A stretch of 64,000 bases of DNA from Vibrio mediterranei (GCF_900088415.1 NZ_FLLQ01000004.1:372001-436000); one strand, 5' to 3'. Shown: positions 19,165-28,951, numbered from the stretch's first letter. A program made the numbers and translations. Notes: generated by a model not told the origin, from the letters alone.

Positions 19165-19332
19165 GGCACTGGCAAACCAACTCTTGGACTCCTACACACA
19201 CGAAAGCCAACTACGTTTCATGACACCGCTAGTACATTCGGTTACAGATCGAAAATTACCCTAGGTGATAGAATAAGAGTTGGTGATATTGCTCGCTATA
19301 AAAGTTGGAGTGACGGCAAGGATGCTAGGTAA
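19165..19332 (+). pseudogene. possible remnant of a gene coupled to the DUF3955 gene
   Basis: An open stretch of 55 codons with no start codon, beginning just after an in-frame TGA at 19162. It reads to a TAA (19330-19332) that overlaps the next gene's ATG as TAATG, an arrangement typical of translational coupling. Its last 25 residues (ITLGDRIRVGDIARYKSW and on) look protein-like. I do not recognise the family, and chance is a real alternative. Confidence 0.3.
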
Positions 19333-19532
19333 TGAACTGTAAAAAATATAGGTTAACTTTCATTCTATTTGGCTTGGCAAACCTCTGCTTAGCTATCTTT
19401 CTTATGAGCGATTCTTATGTCGATCAATCGGGCGTCCTTGTAGAGAATTTTGGATTTCTTGCCCTATTCTGGCTATTACTCTTTAGTTCAGCAATTAGCT
19501 GGTTCATTACCTTGAATCGTCGACGTCGTTAA
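19332..19532 (+). CDS. Small DUF3955-type membrane protein
   Basis: 66 residues with two hydrophobic helices (about 9-25 and 40-60) around SYVDQSGVLVENFGFLALFW, which fits the DUF3955 signature (YVD-GVLVE-F) found in many small bacterial membrane proteins. The C-terminus is NRRRR, which suggests a cytoplasmic end. The start ATG overlaps the stop of a preceding short open stretch. Function unknown. Confidence 0.6.
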   Translation: MNCKKYRLTFILFGLANLCLAIFLMSDSYVDQSGVLVENFGFLALFWLLLFSSAISWFITLNRRRR

Positions 19533-19676
19533 AACAGACAGAACAAAATAAACCAATACCTTCACCCAATCTCTATGAATGGATAGTTACTTAATAAGCT
19601 TGACGAAGAGCATTGTTGACTAAGTAGCTTTCGACTCTTTAGCACTCTTTTTATTTTTCACTGTTTTGGATTTTAT

Positions 19677-20222
19677 ATGTATATCGGACTAAAAAGTTTA
19701 CACATCAAATGGCTTGTCGCTGCACTAGCTATCACGCTTTCTGGCTGTTCCAGTATGTCTATTGAAGAGTGTAACAACGCTGACTGGTATCAAGTTGGTT
19801 ATAGCGATGGACTTAACGGTAATAGCCCTAAAATGATTGATAGCTATATCAGTGATTGTAGCGAAGCCGCTGTTTTTCCCGATAGAGAACAATGGTCAAA
19901 GGGATTCAAAGTAGGGACGGGGCTGTACTGCTCACCAGATAATGGTTACAAGGTGGGTTATGAGGGACAGCAGTACTACTATGTATGTCCGGGCGAGTCT
20001 TTTCTCAAAAACTATGAGTTGGGCAAACAAGCTAGACAACGCGACCAGCGCCTTAAACAGATTGAAACCGAGTTACGTACTATCGAAGACAAGTTAAGAA
20101 CGACACCAAGCGAAAATCATGATGAGCGCAAACGTCTAGAAAATGAAAAGCGAGATTTAGTGTCAGAACGTTCTCATCTACTCGGGTTAACCGTACAACA
20201 TAATTTCAATATCTCATTTTAA
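19677..20222 (+). CDS. DUF2799 lipoprotein
   Basis: 181 residues with a lipoprotein signal: hydrophobic ALAITLSG followed by Cys at about 24 (LSGCSS). The DUF2799 part (about 30-120) has the family's pattern ADWYQVGYSDGLNG and QWSKGFKVGTGLYCSPDNGYKVGYEG. Residues 120-170 form a charged heptad region, probably a coiled coil (ERKRLENEKRDLVSERSHLL type). It is anchored to a membrane leaflet facing the periplasm. Function unknown; a single-gene unit with a terminator downstream. Confidence 0.8.
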   Translation: MYIGLKSLHIKWLVAALAITLSGCSSMSIEECNNADWYQVGYSDGLNGNSPKMIDSYISDCSEAAVFPDREQWSKGFKVGTGLYCSPDNGYKVGYEGQQYYYVCPGESFLKNYELGKQARQRDQRLKQIETELRTIEDKLRTTPSENHDERKRLENEKRDLVSERSHLLGLTVQHNFNISF

Positions 20223-20241
20223 GCTGAGTTCTTGCAACTCA

Positions 20242-20276
20242 AAGCCTTCCTCTCACAAAGAGGGAGGCTTACCTTT
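20242..20276 (+). terminator. terminator of the DUF2799 gene
   Basis: Stem AAGCCTTCCTCT / AGAGGGAGGCTT with one mismatch and a 5-base loop, followed by a short T-rich tail (ACCTTTT). Confidence 0.7.
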
Positions 20277-20503
20277 TAACGATAAAAACCCCACCCAAAT
20301 TCGGATTGACTGCCGTCATATCGCAATAATTTTCAGATTGTTAGCCTAATAACTGTACAATTTCTACTCAAACAACCAAAATTAGTCACCACAGGCAGCA
20401 ATTATTCTTCTATAATCACCGACCGTATTTTTGGTCAACAATCATTTTGTTGATTGGTTAACGAGAAACACCAAATACCGCCATCTGCTTTTAGGAACAA
20501 CGA

Positions 20504-21799
20504 ATGTCATTTTTATCACAAGGTTTTTCATCCGAGATCGTGCAAGCACTGACCGAGTGTGGTTATGAAAAACTCACTCCAGTTCAACAACAAGCGATTC
20601 CACATGCTCGTCGTGGACACGATATTCTGGCACACGCTCAAACCGGCACAGGTAAAACAGCCGCTTTCTCTTTGCCAATTATTCAACAGATTGTTGATAC
20701 TCCAAAGGCTCGCACTCGTGGAGCGGTACGTGCACTTATTCTGGCGCCAACTCGTGAATTAGTGGATCAAATCGCTAATAACATCGAAAGCTACACTCAA
20801 TACGTCGACGTGTCAGTTGCCGCCGTGTTTGGTGGTGCGAAAATGTCGTCTCAAGAACGCAAACTTGAAGCTGGTGTCGACATTCTGGTTGCAACTCCGG
20901 GTCGTCTTATCGAGCATTTGGAGCTTGGTAACGTTAAGCTTTCTAATCTTGAGTTCCTAGTCTTCGATGAAGCGGACCGAATGCTTGATATGGGCTTCAT
21001 TAGTGCAATTCGCACTATCATGAGCAGCGTTAACAGCCAACCTCAAACCATGCTGTTTTCCGCGACATCATCACCTCAGATGAACGCCCTAGCACAAGAT
21101 CTATTGCGTAAGCCTAAACGCGTTATTGTCAACGCAGAGAACTCAACCGCAGATACTGTTGCGCACGTAGTTTATCCCGTAGATGAAGATCGTAAGCTTG
21201 AACTACTGTCAGAGCTGATTGGTCGCAAAAACTGGCAACAGGTTTTGGTTTTCGTGAATTACAAAGAGACCGCCAATGAAGTGGTAAAAGAGCTCAAACT
21301 TGATGGTATTAAAGCGGTGCTTTGCCATGGAGATAAAGCACAAAGCTCTCGTCGTCGCGCTCTGGAAGAATTTAAAACAGGTAAGGCTCGTGTCATGGTG
21401 GCAACAGAAGTTGCGGCTCGTGGTTTAGACATTCAAGGTCTTCCGCACGTTGTAAACTATGACATGCCATTCCTAGCTGAAGACTACGTACACCGAATTG
21501 GTCGTACTGGCCGCGCAGGTCAGCAAGGTCATGCTGTCTCTTTCGTTAGCCGTGAAGAAGAACTTACTCTGGTTCAGATCGAGAACCTAATTCAACACCG
21601 CATTAAACGTATCCAACTTGCAGGTTACGAGCCAGCAAACCGTGATGCTTTGCTACAGAAAATGCACACTAAACCAGCTTACAAAGACCGCCAAGGTCGT
21701 ACTAATAATGCTAGCGAGCAAGGCTCTGCAGAGCGCAGATTACGTCTGATGCGAGCGATCAAAAACAAGTCGAGTAAAACAACTCGCCTAAAAGGTTAA
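20504..21799 (+). CDS. DEAD-box RNA helicase, RhlE-like, second copy
   Basis: 431 residues with the full helicase core: Q motif TPVQQQAIP, Walker [24 protein letters not shown], and [13 protein letters not shown]. The C-terminal tail is short and basic (KNKSSKTTRLKG), unlike the long Lys/Pro tail of the copy at 4817, so the two are paralogues rather than recent duplicates. It has an AGGAA ribosome-binding site. The 280-base upstream gap contains a possible leader hairpin (GGTCAACAA / TTGTTGATT near 20433), seen in cold-inducible helicase genes. RNA remodelling is the expected role. Confidence 0.88.
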   Translation: MSFLSQGFSSEIVQALTECGYEKLTPVQQQAIPHARRGHDILAHAQTGTGKTAAFSLPIIQQIVDTPKARTRGAVRALILAPTRELVDQIANNIESYTQYVDVSVAAVFGGAKMSSQERKLEAGVDILVATPGRLIEHLELGNVKLSNLEFLVFDEADRMLDMGFISAIRTIMSSVNSQPQTMLFSATSSPQMNALAQDLLRKPKRVIVNAENSTADTVAHVVYPVDEDRKLELLSELIGRKNWQQVLVFVNYKETANEVVKELKLDGIKAVLCHGDKAQSSRRRALEEFKTGKARVMVATEVAARGLDIQGLPHVVNYDMPFLAEDYVHRIGRTGRAGQQGHAVSFVSREEELTLVQIENLIQHRIKRIQLAGYEPANRDALLQKMHTKPAYKDRQGRTNNASEQGSAERRLRLMRAIKNKSSKTTRLKG

Positions 21800-21825
21800 T
21801 CGCCGTTTAACTAGCGAGCACCATT

Positions 21826-21857
21826 AAAAAACGCAGTCGTTAAACGCTGCGTTTTTT
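21826..21857. terminator. terminator after the second helicase gene
   Basis: Stem AAAAAACGCAG / CTGCGTTTTTT with a 10-base loop between convergent genes; can act on both strands. Confidence 0.9.
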
Positions 21858-21897
21858 GTTTGTCTGTCGACCTATCTCTGTCACCATCGTTACTCAG

Positions 21898-23133
21898 CTA
21901 TTTCGCAATCGACTCCAATGAAGCATCCAAGCAGTCCGATATCGTCACCAACTCATCCTTAGCACGCACAACATTGTCGGTGCTTTTAGTACAGTCGAGC
22001 GCCAATTTATTCACCACCTCTAAACTATCGATAGACTGCTCACATAGGTGCAGTGTTTCTACCGAGTCGTTACAGATCTGTTCATTCAATGCCAGAAGCT
22101 GGTTATAAGCGACAGTTATATCGTCAAAGCTGGCCGTGGACCGCGTAGTCACTTGGGATATTTCACTCACACTGCTCTCGCTTTTCGCAATCGCAGATAC
22201 TAAAGTACTCGCCGTATCGATAAGCTGTTTGGTCATGGTTTGAATTTCCGACACAGCGTTTTGGGTGTTCTCCGATAAGGTTCTGACCTCTCCCGCTACA
22301 ACTGCAAACCCCCGTCCAGCTTCACCCGCCCTAGCGGCTTCTATGGCAGCATTCAGCGCAAGCAAATTCGTCTGCTCTGAGATGGAAGTAATCACATGCA
22401 AAACATCCCGAACCTTCATCGAAACATCGGTCAATACATTACTTGATTGATTTGCTTCTGCCATTTCGTGTCTGAGTTGAACGACATCTTTAGTTAGTTG
22501 CTGGTTGTTCTCCTGAATCGCTAAGAACTGATTGGAGATGGACTGGCTCGCATCAAGGCTGCGCTGTGCTTCTTGTTCACCACGACTTATCGCCACTTGA
22601 ATATTGTTGATGTCTGACGTGGTATCGGCTAGCTGAGTCACCTGCGTTTTGAACAAGCCATCTAAATCCGAAGAAGCACTTTCGATATGGTGAGTGCAAC
22701 GCTGAAGCTGCTCAACTGAACCATTAACATCATTGATCAGAGAAACCAATTTATTGAGAGTGCTATCGACAGCTGAACCAATCTGACCGAACTCATCTTG
22801 TCCTGAAAAGCCAATTCGGTGATCAAGTTGACCACGCTGAACCTGCTGCATAGTATCAATGATGTGTTTGAGAAGCGGTAAAATATTCTGAGAGATGCCG
22901 GTGGATAAAAACAGCACCAACCCAACGACTACCACTGAAAAGACGATAATCGCAGCAGGCGATAGTAGTAATTGAACGCCATCGCCACCCGATAACAAAC
23001 CTAAAGCGTACAAATTTGATATACATAGAACGATAATACCCAAGCAACCTACAATGCCCGGTAGCAGCATTTTTACTGGCATACTGATGTTCATAAACAG
23101 CCTATCTCGCCAGCCAATCTCAATATCACTCAT
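21898..23133 (-). CDS. Methyl-accepting chemotaxis protein without a large sensor domain
   Basis: Chemoreceptor of 411 residues. Two membrane helices (about 20-45 and 55-78) are separated by only some 12 residues, so there is no periplasmic ligand domain. Then come a HAMP domain (about 78-130) and the coiled-coil signalling domain with the conserved tip [19 protein letters not shown] and [13 protein letters not shown] choose the ATG at 23133 over that at 23139 because the AAGGGA ribosome-binding site is 6 bases from the former and abuts the latter. It signals to CheA through CheW and may sense the membrane state or a partner. Confidence 0.88.
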   Translation of the reverse strand: MSDIEIGWRDRLFMNISMPVKMLLPGIVGCLGIIVLCISNLYALGLLSGGDGVQLLLSPAAIIVFSVVVVGLVLFLSTGISQNILPLLKHIIDTMQQVQRGQLDHRIGFSGQDEFGQIGSAVDSTLNKLVSLINDVNGSVEQLQRCTHHIESASSDLDGLFKTQVTQLADTTSDINNIQVAISRGEQEAQRSLDASQSISNQFLAIQENNQQLTKDVVQLRHEMAEANQSSNVLTDVSMKVRDVLHVITSISEQTNLLALNAAIEAARAGEAGRGFAVVAGEVRTLSENTQNAVSEIQTMTKQLIDTASTLVSAIAKSESSVSEISQVTTRSTASFDDITVAYNQLLALNEQICNDSVETLHLCEQSIDSLEVVNKLALDCTKSTDNVVRAKDELVTISDCLDASLESIAK

Positions 23134-23268
23134 TTCCATTCCCTTGATTTTCTGACCTTACGGTCAGGATATTGAGCAGGATTTAGCCGATAGTGTCAAC
23201 TTATTCTGATATTGGAGTGTGAGTTTTATGATGCCTGCGGTTTTATGAATCACGTATAAATGGCATAA

Positions 23269-23296
23269 GAAAAACGGCACAAAGAGTGCCGTTTTT
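23269..23296 (-). terminator. terminator of the glutamate decarboxylase operon
   Basis: GAAAAACGGCAC-aaaga-GTGCCGTTTTTC, 30 bases past the exchanger stop codon; symmetric enough to work on both strands. Confidence 0.9.
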
Positions 23297-23326
23297 CATT
23301 AGTATCGCATTCAGCTCATAAGACGA

Positions 23327-25054
23327 TTAGCTGATAACCATTGCGATATAGCCAAGGATTAACACGATAACGGAAGTCAACGCGTACGGCACTGGATAGC
23401 CAATCGCCGGCATGTCACTTTGAGTAGCATCTTGAGCTCCTTTCATTGCAGGTGTGCTATTCCTACCACCAGCGCAGGCACCAGCAAGAATAGCCGGATT
23501 CATCTTACGAACATACAGACCATACAACCAAGCTAATAACGGTGGAACAAGTGCTGCAGTCACGCCAAGTAACGCTATTTTAATCACAATAATGCCTTGA
23601 AATGAGGCTAGGATCTTAGGCCCAACAGTCGCAGCTAGCACCGCTACGAATAAATTAAGGCCAATATCTTGTAAGAAGCTTCGCGCCCCCTCACTCATTG
23701 GGCCGCCAAAGGCTGGGTTACGAGTTCTTAAGAACGAGAACACGATACCAGTAAGCATACAACCAGCAGATGTACCCAAGGCAAATGGGATTCCTGCAAT
23801 GGTCACACTCAAGTGGCCAAACACATAACCTACTAGCAATGCTAACGCTAAGTAGAATGTTTCTGTGACTGTGCTCTCTACAATGGGCACACTATTCAAC
23901 TGAGAAGCTGTTTGTTCTACACACCACTGTGAGCCTGCAATACGAACAACATCACCCACTTCTACCGCTGTATTAGGTAATAGTGGTTGTTGATGACCTT
24001 GTCGAAATAGCGCTTTGAAGTACACGCCAAAACCCACCTCAGCATGCAACTGAGCAATAGTTTTACCTGCATGTTCTGATTTACCCACATGGATGTCAGC
24101 AACTTCAATATCGACATTGCGCGCTCGAGGTTCGTCAACTTCATTGCCAATATCTGCTTCACCTTCTTTGATAAGAGCACTGTATTCACCACGAACACCG
24201 ATGACATCACCTAACTGTAACGTTGGGTTCTCCGAAGCATCCAACACTTCATCGCCCCGCACGACTTTTAGCACCACTGCATCGGGGAAATGTTTATAAA
24301 GATCTTGGACCGAGCGCCCTACCAACTCTTCATGGGTCACCTTATAGGCTCGAACATCAATAGGCAATGCACCAACGTCTGAAAAGCCAAAGGTGCTAGG
24401 GAGTTTCTCGTTATCATCACCAGTAGAGAATTCTTTCTCGGCATCTTTACCAGCTTTTACTGGATCAATACCAAACATCGAAGGTAAGTATTTGATCAGC
24501 AATATAATAAGAACTGTCGACAACACATAACTGATGGCATAGCCTGCCGCGATATTCGCGCTGACTTGATCTGCACTCATTCCCGCTGGCGGCACAAAAG
24601 CCCCTGAGGTAATGGCTGATTGCGCAACGCCCATTACTGCGGTAACGGTATAACTTCCAGAAATGATACCCGCCGCATATCCGGGCTCTAATCCCATTAG
24701 CTTGGCGCCAATCACAACGATGGCAAAGTTACTAAAGACAACGATTAGCCCAATTACGACAAAATCTAAGCCACCTCTCGCCAGTCCGGAAAAGAACTGA
24801 GGACCTACTTTCATGCCAATGGCGTACATAAACATCATTAAAAAGATGTCCGATACTAGGCCCGGTTCCTCAATTTTCAATCCAAAGACTGAAAATGAGG
24901 TCAACGCCAACGCAACACCAACAATCAATGTACCTGCCGTTGTACCAAGGCTCACACCTTTAACGGTAATACGTCCTAATGGGTACCCTATCGCGAGTGA
25001 TAGAAATAGAAATACAAATGGGTTTTCAGATAAGTAATTAAAAAGAAAAGACAT
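23327..25054 (-). CDS. AspT-family (aspartate:alanine exchanger-type) transporter
   Basis: 575 residues from the ATG at 25054, which has an AGGTGAG ribosome-binding site; the open frame upstream (MLCCFNQ) is not used. Architecture is AspT/YidE-like: five or six N-terminal membrane helices, a central cytoplasmic region of two RCK/TrkA-C-like domains (about 205-385), then five or six C-terminal helices with GACAGGRNSTPAM. AspT exchanges aspartate for alanine, with proton consumption by a decarboxylase. Here the gene follows a glutamate decarboxylase by 80 bases in the same direction, so glutamate/GABA exchange is the likely job. Substrate is inferred. Confidence 0.82.
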   Translation of the reverse strand: MSFLFNYLSENPFVFLFLSLAIGYPLGRITVKGVSLGTTAGTLIVGVALALTSFSVFGLKIEEPGLVSDIFLMMFMYAIGMKVGPQFFSGLARGGLDFVVIGLIVVFSNFAIVVIGAKLMGLEPGYAAGIISGSYTVTAVMGVAQSAITSGAFVPPAGMSADQVSANIAAGYAISYVLSTVLIILLIKYLPSMFGIDPVKAGKDAEKEFSTGDDNEKLPSTFGFSDVGALPIDVRAYKVTHEELVGRSVQDLYKHFPDAVVLKVVRGDEVLDASENPTLQLGDVIGVRGEYSALIKEGEADIGNEVDEPRARNVDIEVADIHVGKSEHAGKTIAQLHAEVGFGVYFKALFRQGHQQPLLPNTAVEVGDVVRIAGSQWCVEQTASQLNSVPIVESTVTETFYLALALLVGYVFGHLSVTIAGIPFALGTSAGCMLTGIVFSFLRTRNPAFGGPMSEGARSFLQDIGLNLFVAVLAATVGPKILASFQGIIVIKIALLGVTAALVPPLLAWLYGLYVRKMNPAILAGACAGGRNSTPAMKGAQDATQSDMPAIGYPVPYALTSVIVLILGYIAMVIS

Positions 25055-25134
25055 GATCTCACCTGCTACATTCTGATTGAAGCAGCAGAGCAATGCACCG
25101 CATCACTCTGCCGTTTACTAAGAGCGGTGGCAAC

Positions 25135-26529
25135 TTAACCGTGGTTAAAGTTACTTGACTCGTCGGCATCACTGCCGTTAATCACTGGATGCTTATCGAA
25201 GAAATCAACACAGTGCTGTAAATCGGAGATCAGCAAGTCCGCCATGTCTCGACTAAAGCCGTGACGTACGAGAATACGCATAATAACCAGATCTTGGCGA
25301 TCCGCAGGCATTGCATACGCTGCAATCTGCCAACCACGAGATCGAATGCGATCCGATAAGTCATAAAGGTTGAAGCCTGGGTTTGCACCTTTTTTGATAG
25401 ACCAACTTAGTGCCGGAATACCACCGTGGCCATCGTAAATGATTTCAAACATGCCCATCTGCTCAACTTCTTTGGCAATGTAGCGTGCTGTTTCGTAGCA
25501 TGCATCATGAATCTTTTTATAGCCTTCTTTACCCAATCTTAAGAAGTTGTAGTACTGCGCAACGATTTGTCCCCCTGGGCGAGAGAAGTTCAATGCAAAT
25601 GTCGGCATGTTACCGCCAAGATAGTTTACATTGAAGATCAAATCCTCATGCAACGCATCAGCATCACGCCACACGACCCAACCCACACCTAATGGCGAAA
25701 GCCCAAATTTGTGGCCGGAAGCATTAATCGATTTAACACGAGGCAAGCGGAAGTCCCATTCTAAATCAGGGTCACAGAAAGGCGCTAAAAACGCACCACT
25801 GGCGCCATCAACGTGAATCGGAATATCTAAGCCTGTTTCTTCTTGAAGCTTATCTAGAGCTTCATGAACCGCTTTTACTGGCTCATACTGGCATGTGAAC
25901 GTCACACCGAGAGTCGGCACTACACCAATAGTGTTTTCGTCACAACGTTTGATCACTTCTTCAGGTGTCATGATAAGGCGATCACCTTCCATTGGAATCT
26001 CACGAAGTTCAATATCCCAATAGCGCGCAAACTTATGCCAACAAACCTGTACTGGGCCACAAATAAGATTTGGTTTGTCGGTAGATTTGCCTTGCTTCTT
26101 CATTTTTTCGCGCCAAGCCCACTTTAATGCCATCCCACCAAGCATCGCAGCTTCACTCGACCCCGTCGTTGAACAACCCATTGGGTTCTCTGCATCTGGC
26201 GCATGCCAAAGATCCGCTAACATATGAACACAACGCGATTCGATCTCGGCCGTTTGTGGGTACTCATCTTTATCAATCATGTTCTTATCGATGCATTCAT
26301 CCATCAATTGATGAACTTCATCTTCTACCCATGTTTGACAAAATGTCGCTAAGTTCTGACGCGAGTTACCGTCTAGCATAAGTTCATCGTGAACAACTTG
26401 ATAGGCATGTTCAGGTGCGTGCTCATTCTCAGGGATTCGATACTTGGGCATAACCACTGACAAATCTTTGGAAGAGTAAACATCATCTAACATTGAACCA
26501 CGAACAGCTGACTTTTTATGAAGAGGCAT
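25135..26529 (-). CDS. gadB: Glutamate decarboxylase
   Basis: 464 residues, matching GadA/GadB of E. coli (466). The PLP lysine is K274 in [10 protein letters not shown], with the conserved HVDGASGAF upstream. The C-terminus ends FNHG, with a penultimate His at the place where E. coli GadB has the penultimate His465 that blocks the active site at neutral pH. It converts glutamate to GABA using a proton in the cytoplasm. It is first in a two-gene operon with an AspT-family exchanger rather than GadC. Upstream 430 bases are free for acid-responsive control. Confidence 0.92.
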   Translation of the reverse strand: MPLHKKSAVRGSMLDDVYSSKDLSVVMPKYRIPENEHAPEHAYQVVHDELMLDGNSRQNLATFCQTWVEDEVHQLMDECIDKNMIDKDEYPQTAEIESRCVHMLADLWHAPDAENPMGCSTTGSSEAAMLGGMALKWAWREKMKKQGKSTDKPNLICGPVQVCWHKFARYWDIELREIPMEGDRLIMTPEEVIKRCDENTIGVVPTLGVTFTCQYEPVKAVHEALDKLQEETGLDIPIHVDGASGAFLAPFCDPDLEWDFRLPRVKSINASGHKFGLSPLGVGWVVWRDADALHEDLIFNVNYLGGNMPTFALNFSRPGGQIVAQYYNFLRLGKEGYKKIHDACYETARYIAKEVEQMGMFEIIYDGHGGIPALSWSIKKGANPGFNLYDLSDRIRSRGWQIAAYAMPADRQDLVIMRILVRHGFSRDMADLLISDLQHCVDFFDKHPVINGSDADESSNFNHG

Positions 26530-27041
26530 ATTATCAATCCTTTATATCATTGAAACTATTGCGTAAGTTGTCATTAAGCGTTTGTTTTAAAAGGCACAAC
26601 GACGTTGGATTAAAGTTAGTCGAGATTCCATTAACGTGCTAGTTTCATATTCGGTTGATAAGATTCAAATCGTTATTAGTAGACTTTTCTGCAGATGAGA
26701 GTAGTGCGGCCTCTCATTTTCGTCTCTAATGAATTAATCCCATGACTTTCTCAACTCATGAGATTAAATCGCTAAAATTGCCTAAAAAATTAACAAGAAT
26801 CGTTACTTGAAACCTAACTAGACGCTTAACACAAACGTAATTCGACTTATACCACCCGCTCTCACTGTCAGATAAATCTTAGTGCCAGAAGCTAAGATAA
26901 ACGCCTCACTATGCATTTAGTGCGACAGTAAATCCGCCCTACTTGAAGCTTTGATTTACCCTTTTGTTAGTTTGGCTCTCTTTTTGCTTATTATTTGTTC
27001 GTTTTATCCTAACTAATAACGAAAATTGGAGATACCACTAC
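26530..27041. other. 512-base divergent control region, gadB / triple RidA
   Basis: No gene is seen. Several inverted repeats lie close to the RidA side, the most striking at 26864-26929 (see next). Promoters of both divergent genes must be here; none could be assigned with confidence. Confidence 0.6.
26864..26929 (+). promoter_or_regulatory. three-stem foldable element upstream of the RidA gene
   Basis: An outer pair ACTGTC (26864-26869) / GACAGT (26924-26929) encloses two hairpins: ATCTTAG / CTAAGAT (26876-26882 with 26892-26898) and CACTA / TAGTG (26907-26911 with 26918-26922). It ends 112 bases before the start codon. A structured leader or regulator site is possible; no known RNA family recognised. 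Confidence 0.35.
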
Positions 27042-28307
27042 ATGGATAACCGTATCATTAAGGTTTCAAGGAATACTGAAAAAGCGCCCGTAAGCCCAAT
27101 ATCTACACAGTCTGTTGCCTTTTCTCACTACAATAATATTTCGGCTCAATTACCCATCGATCCTGCTACCAAGACTCTTATTGCGGGTGGTATAGAGCAG
27201 CAGGCAAAACAGTGTCTGAAAAATATCAAAATGATAGTAAACAGCATTGAGCATACGATGAGTGACGTGGTGAGGATCAACGTTTACCTGAAAAACATTA
27301 CCGACCTCGATAAAGTCAATGAAGTCTATGCTTCCTTCTTTCCTCTGCACCGCCCCACTTATACGTCACTTGCAGTCGCTGACTTGCCAATGAAAGGGGC
27401 GTTGGTGCAAATGGACGCTGTCATTTCAAATGGCGAAGGTACCTACCCTCAAGACCCTTGTGATTTGGTGAAATTAACTAGAAATAGCGTCAACGCGCCG
27501 ATAACACCACTCTCAAGCCAGACTGTTGCGTTTTCCCACTACAATCATATTTCAGCTCAGCTGCCTATCGAACCAAAGTCGGGGAATGTAGTGACAGGCG
27601 GGATAAAAGAACAGACACAACAATGTCTACGCAATATCAAAACGATACTCGAAAGCATTGACGTGCCGATGGATGATATCGTCAAAACAAATATTCATAT
27701 CACAAAGTTGGAGGATCTTGAGGCCGTTGACGAAGTGTATAAAACCTTCTTCCCAGATTCTTCCATTGCTCGTGCCGTTAATTACTTACCTGCACGCTCC
27801 ACTGTGGTTGTGGAAGGCTTAGCGCTGGATGCACTCGTACAAATAGATGCGACCGTTTCTCATGGCGATGGTACACCGCCTCAATTAGTTGAAGACCGTC
27901 ACGGCATCGTTATTAAGGCAACCAATACCGAAAAAGCACCGTTAAACGCCCTATCGACGCAAAGCGTGGCCTTCTCTCACTACAACAATATCTCAGCGCA
28001 ACTGCCTATTGATTCTTCGATTGGTAAGATTGTTGCTTCAGGGACAAAAGAACAAGCGATGCAATGCTTCGAGAACATTAAAGCCATCGTAGAAAATATC
28101 GACCACGTGATGGATGACATTGTTAAACTCAACATTCAGCTAAAAGACATGAATGATTTGTGCGCACTAGAGGAAGTATTGAGAAGCTATTTCAGTGATT
28201 TGTTGCCAGCGTTGACCGTTATTGGCGTATCCAGTTTACCGTCTAATGCGGTAGTTCAAATAGATGCTATTATGTCGAACGCCGAAGGTACGCCGCCGAA
28301 CAAATAG
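27042..28307 (+). CDS. Three-domain RidA (YjgF/YER057c/UK114) protein
   Basis: 421 residues from the ATG at 27042, with GGAG 11 bases upstream. It is made of three head-to-tail RidA-like domains (about 1-135, 140-275, 285-421). Each begins with a near-identical AP-(S/T)P/NALS-QSVAFSHYN-ISAQLPI block and ends in QxDAxxSxGxGT. RidA is normally a ~130-residue homotrimer whose Arg105 deaminates reactive enamines/imines. At the matching position this protein has Y107, R252 and L391, so only the middle domain keeps the Arg. It may be a pseudo-trimer in one chain. The role is unknown; an amino-acid-derived imine hydrolase or a ligand-binding protein are both possible. Confidence 0.85.
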   Translation: MDNRIIKVSRNTEKAPVSPISTQSVAFSHYNNISAQLPIDPATKTLIAGGIEQQAKQCLKNIKMIVNSIEHTMSDVVRINVYLKNITDLDKVNEVYASFFPLHRPTYTSLAVADLPMKGALVQMDAVISNGEGTYPQDPCDLVKLTRNSVNAPITPLSSQTVAFSHYNHISAQLPIEPKSGNVVTGGIKEQTQQCLRNIKTILESIDVPMDDIVKTNIHITKLEDLEAVDEVYKTFFPDSSIARAVNYLPARSTVVVEGLALDALVQIDATVSHGDGTPPQLVEDRHGIVIKATNTEKAPLNALSTQSVAFSHYNNISAQLPIDSSIGKIVASGTKEQAMQCFENIKAIVENIDHVMDDIVKLNIQLKDMNDLCALEEVLRSYFSDLLPALTVIGVSSLPSNAVVQIDAIMSNAEGTPPNK

Positions 28308-28346
28308 GCTAATGGCAGCTCGCTGACAAGGCTTCCTGCTGACCTG

Positions 28347-28379
28347 AGTGCCCTTGAAGTTATCTTCTAGGGCACTTTT
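28347..28379. terminator. bidirectional terminator, RidA gene / copper operon
   Basis: AGTGCCCT / AGGGCACT stem with a 14-base loop that can pair further (GAAG / CTTC), followed by TTTTA, between convergent genes. Confidence 0.8.
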
Positions 28380-28399
28380 ACTAACGAAACACCGCTCTA

Positions 28400-28951
28400 T
28401 TACAATGTGATGCTCTTAACCATCCCAGCTTCTGCATGACCTGGAATGTTGCAAGCAAACTCGACTTGTTTCTCACCATGAAAATGCCATAGCAACTGTC
28501 CTGCTTTGCCTGGTTCAAGATAAACCACGTTGCCCATACCATGATGATCATGTCCCGCTGGCATCGATTTCATCATTTCACGGTGTTCCAATTGTTCTGC
28601 AATAGAACCGATAGAAAACTCATGGTCGATTTTGCCAGTGTTCATGACCACAAACTGAACGACGTCATTAGGTTCTATCTTAACATCACGCTTAAAAGTG
28701 ATTTTCATGTCATCCGTTAAAATCACATGTACCACTTTATCGGGCTTTGCTCCCTTGGCAGGCATACCCACAGCAGACATCCCATCCATGTTCATCATAT
28801 TACTATGGTCCATCTTAGCGTTGTCCATATTAGAATGATTCATCATGCCATGGTCCATATTGGAGTGATCCATTTTCGAATGATCCATACCTTCTGCCAT
28901 CACGGCGGTTGAAGCGATGGTAAGAGCTAATGTTATCAGTGTTTTTTTCAT
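28400..28951 (-). CDS. Periplasmic cupredoxin with Met/His-rich N-terminus
   Basis: 183 residues from the ATG at 28951 (AAGGAAG ribosome-binding site). After a signal peptide (cleaved near VMA-EG), residues 21-60 are a run of about nine MDHS/NMDH-type motifs that can bind Cu(I)/Cu(II). The cupredoxin fold follows, with type-1 copper ligands H110 (DHEF), C167, H172 and M177 (ACNIPGHAEAGM). It resembles the CopI-type copper-resistance cupredoxins of vibrios. It is the last gene of the Cus-type operon, 57 bases after the pump gene, so it probably buffers or oxidises periplasmic copper. Confidence 0.88.
   Translation of the reverse strand: MKKTLITLALTIASTAVMAEGMDHSKMDHSNMDHGMMNHSNMDNAKMDHSNMMNMDGMSAVGMPAKGAKPDKVVHVILTDDMKITFKRDVKIEPNDVVQFVVMNTGKIDHEFSIGSIAEQLEHREMMKSMPAGHDHHGMGNVVYLEPGKAGQLLWHFHGEKQVEFACNIPGHAEAGMVKSITL

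Noticed and set aside
4817..21799. Two RhlE-type helicase genes as a recent duplication
   Set aside because: Tails and sequences are clearly different and vibrios commonly carry several DEAD-box paralogues.
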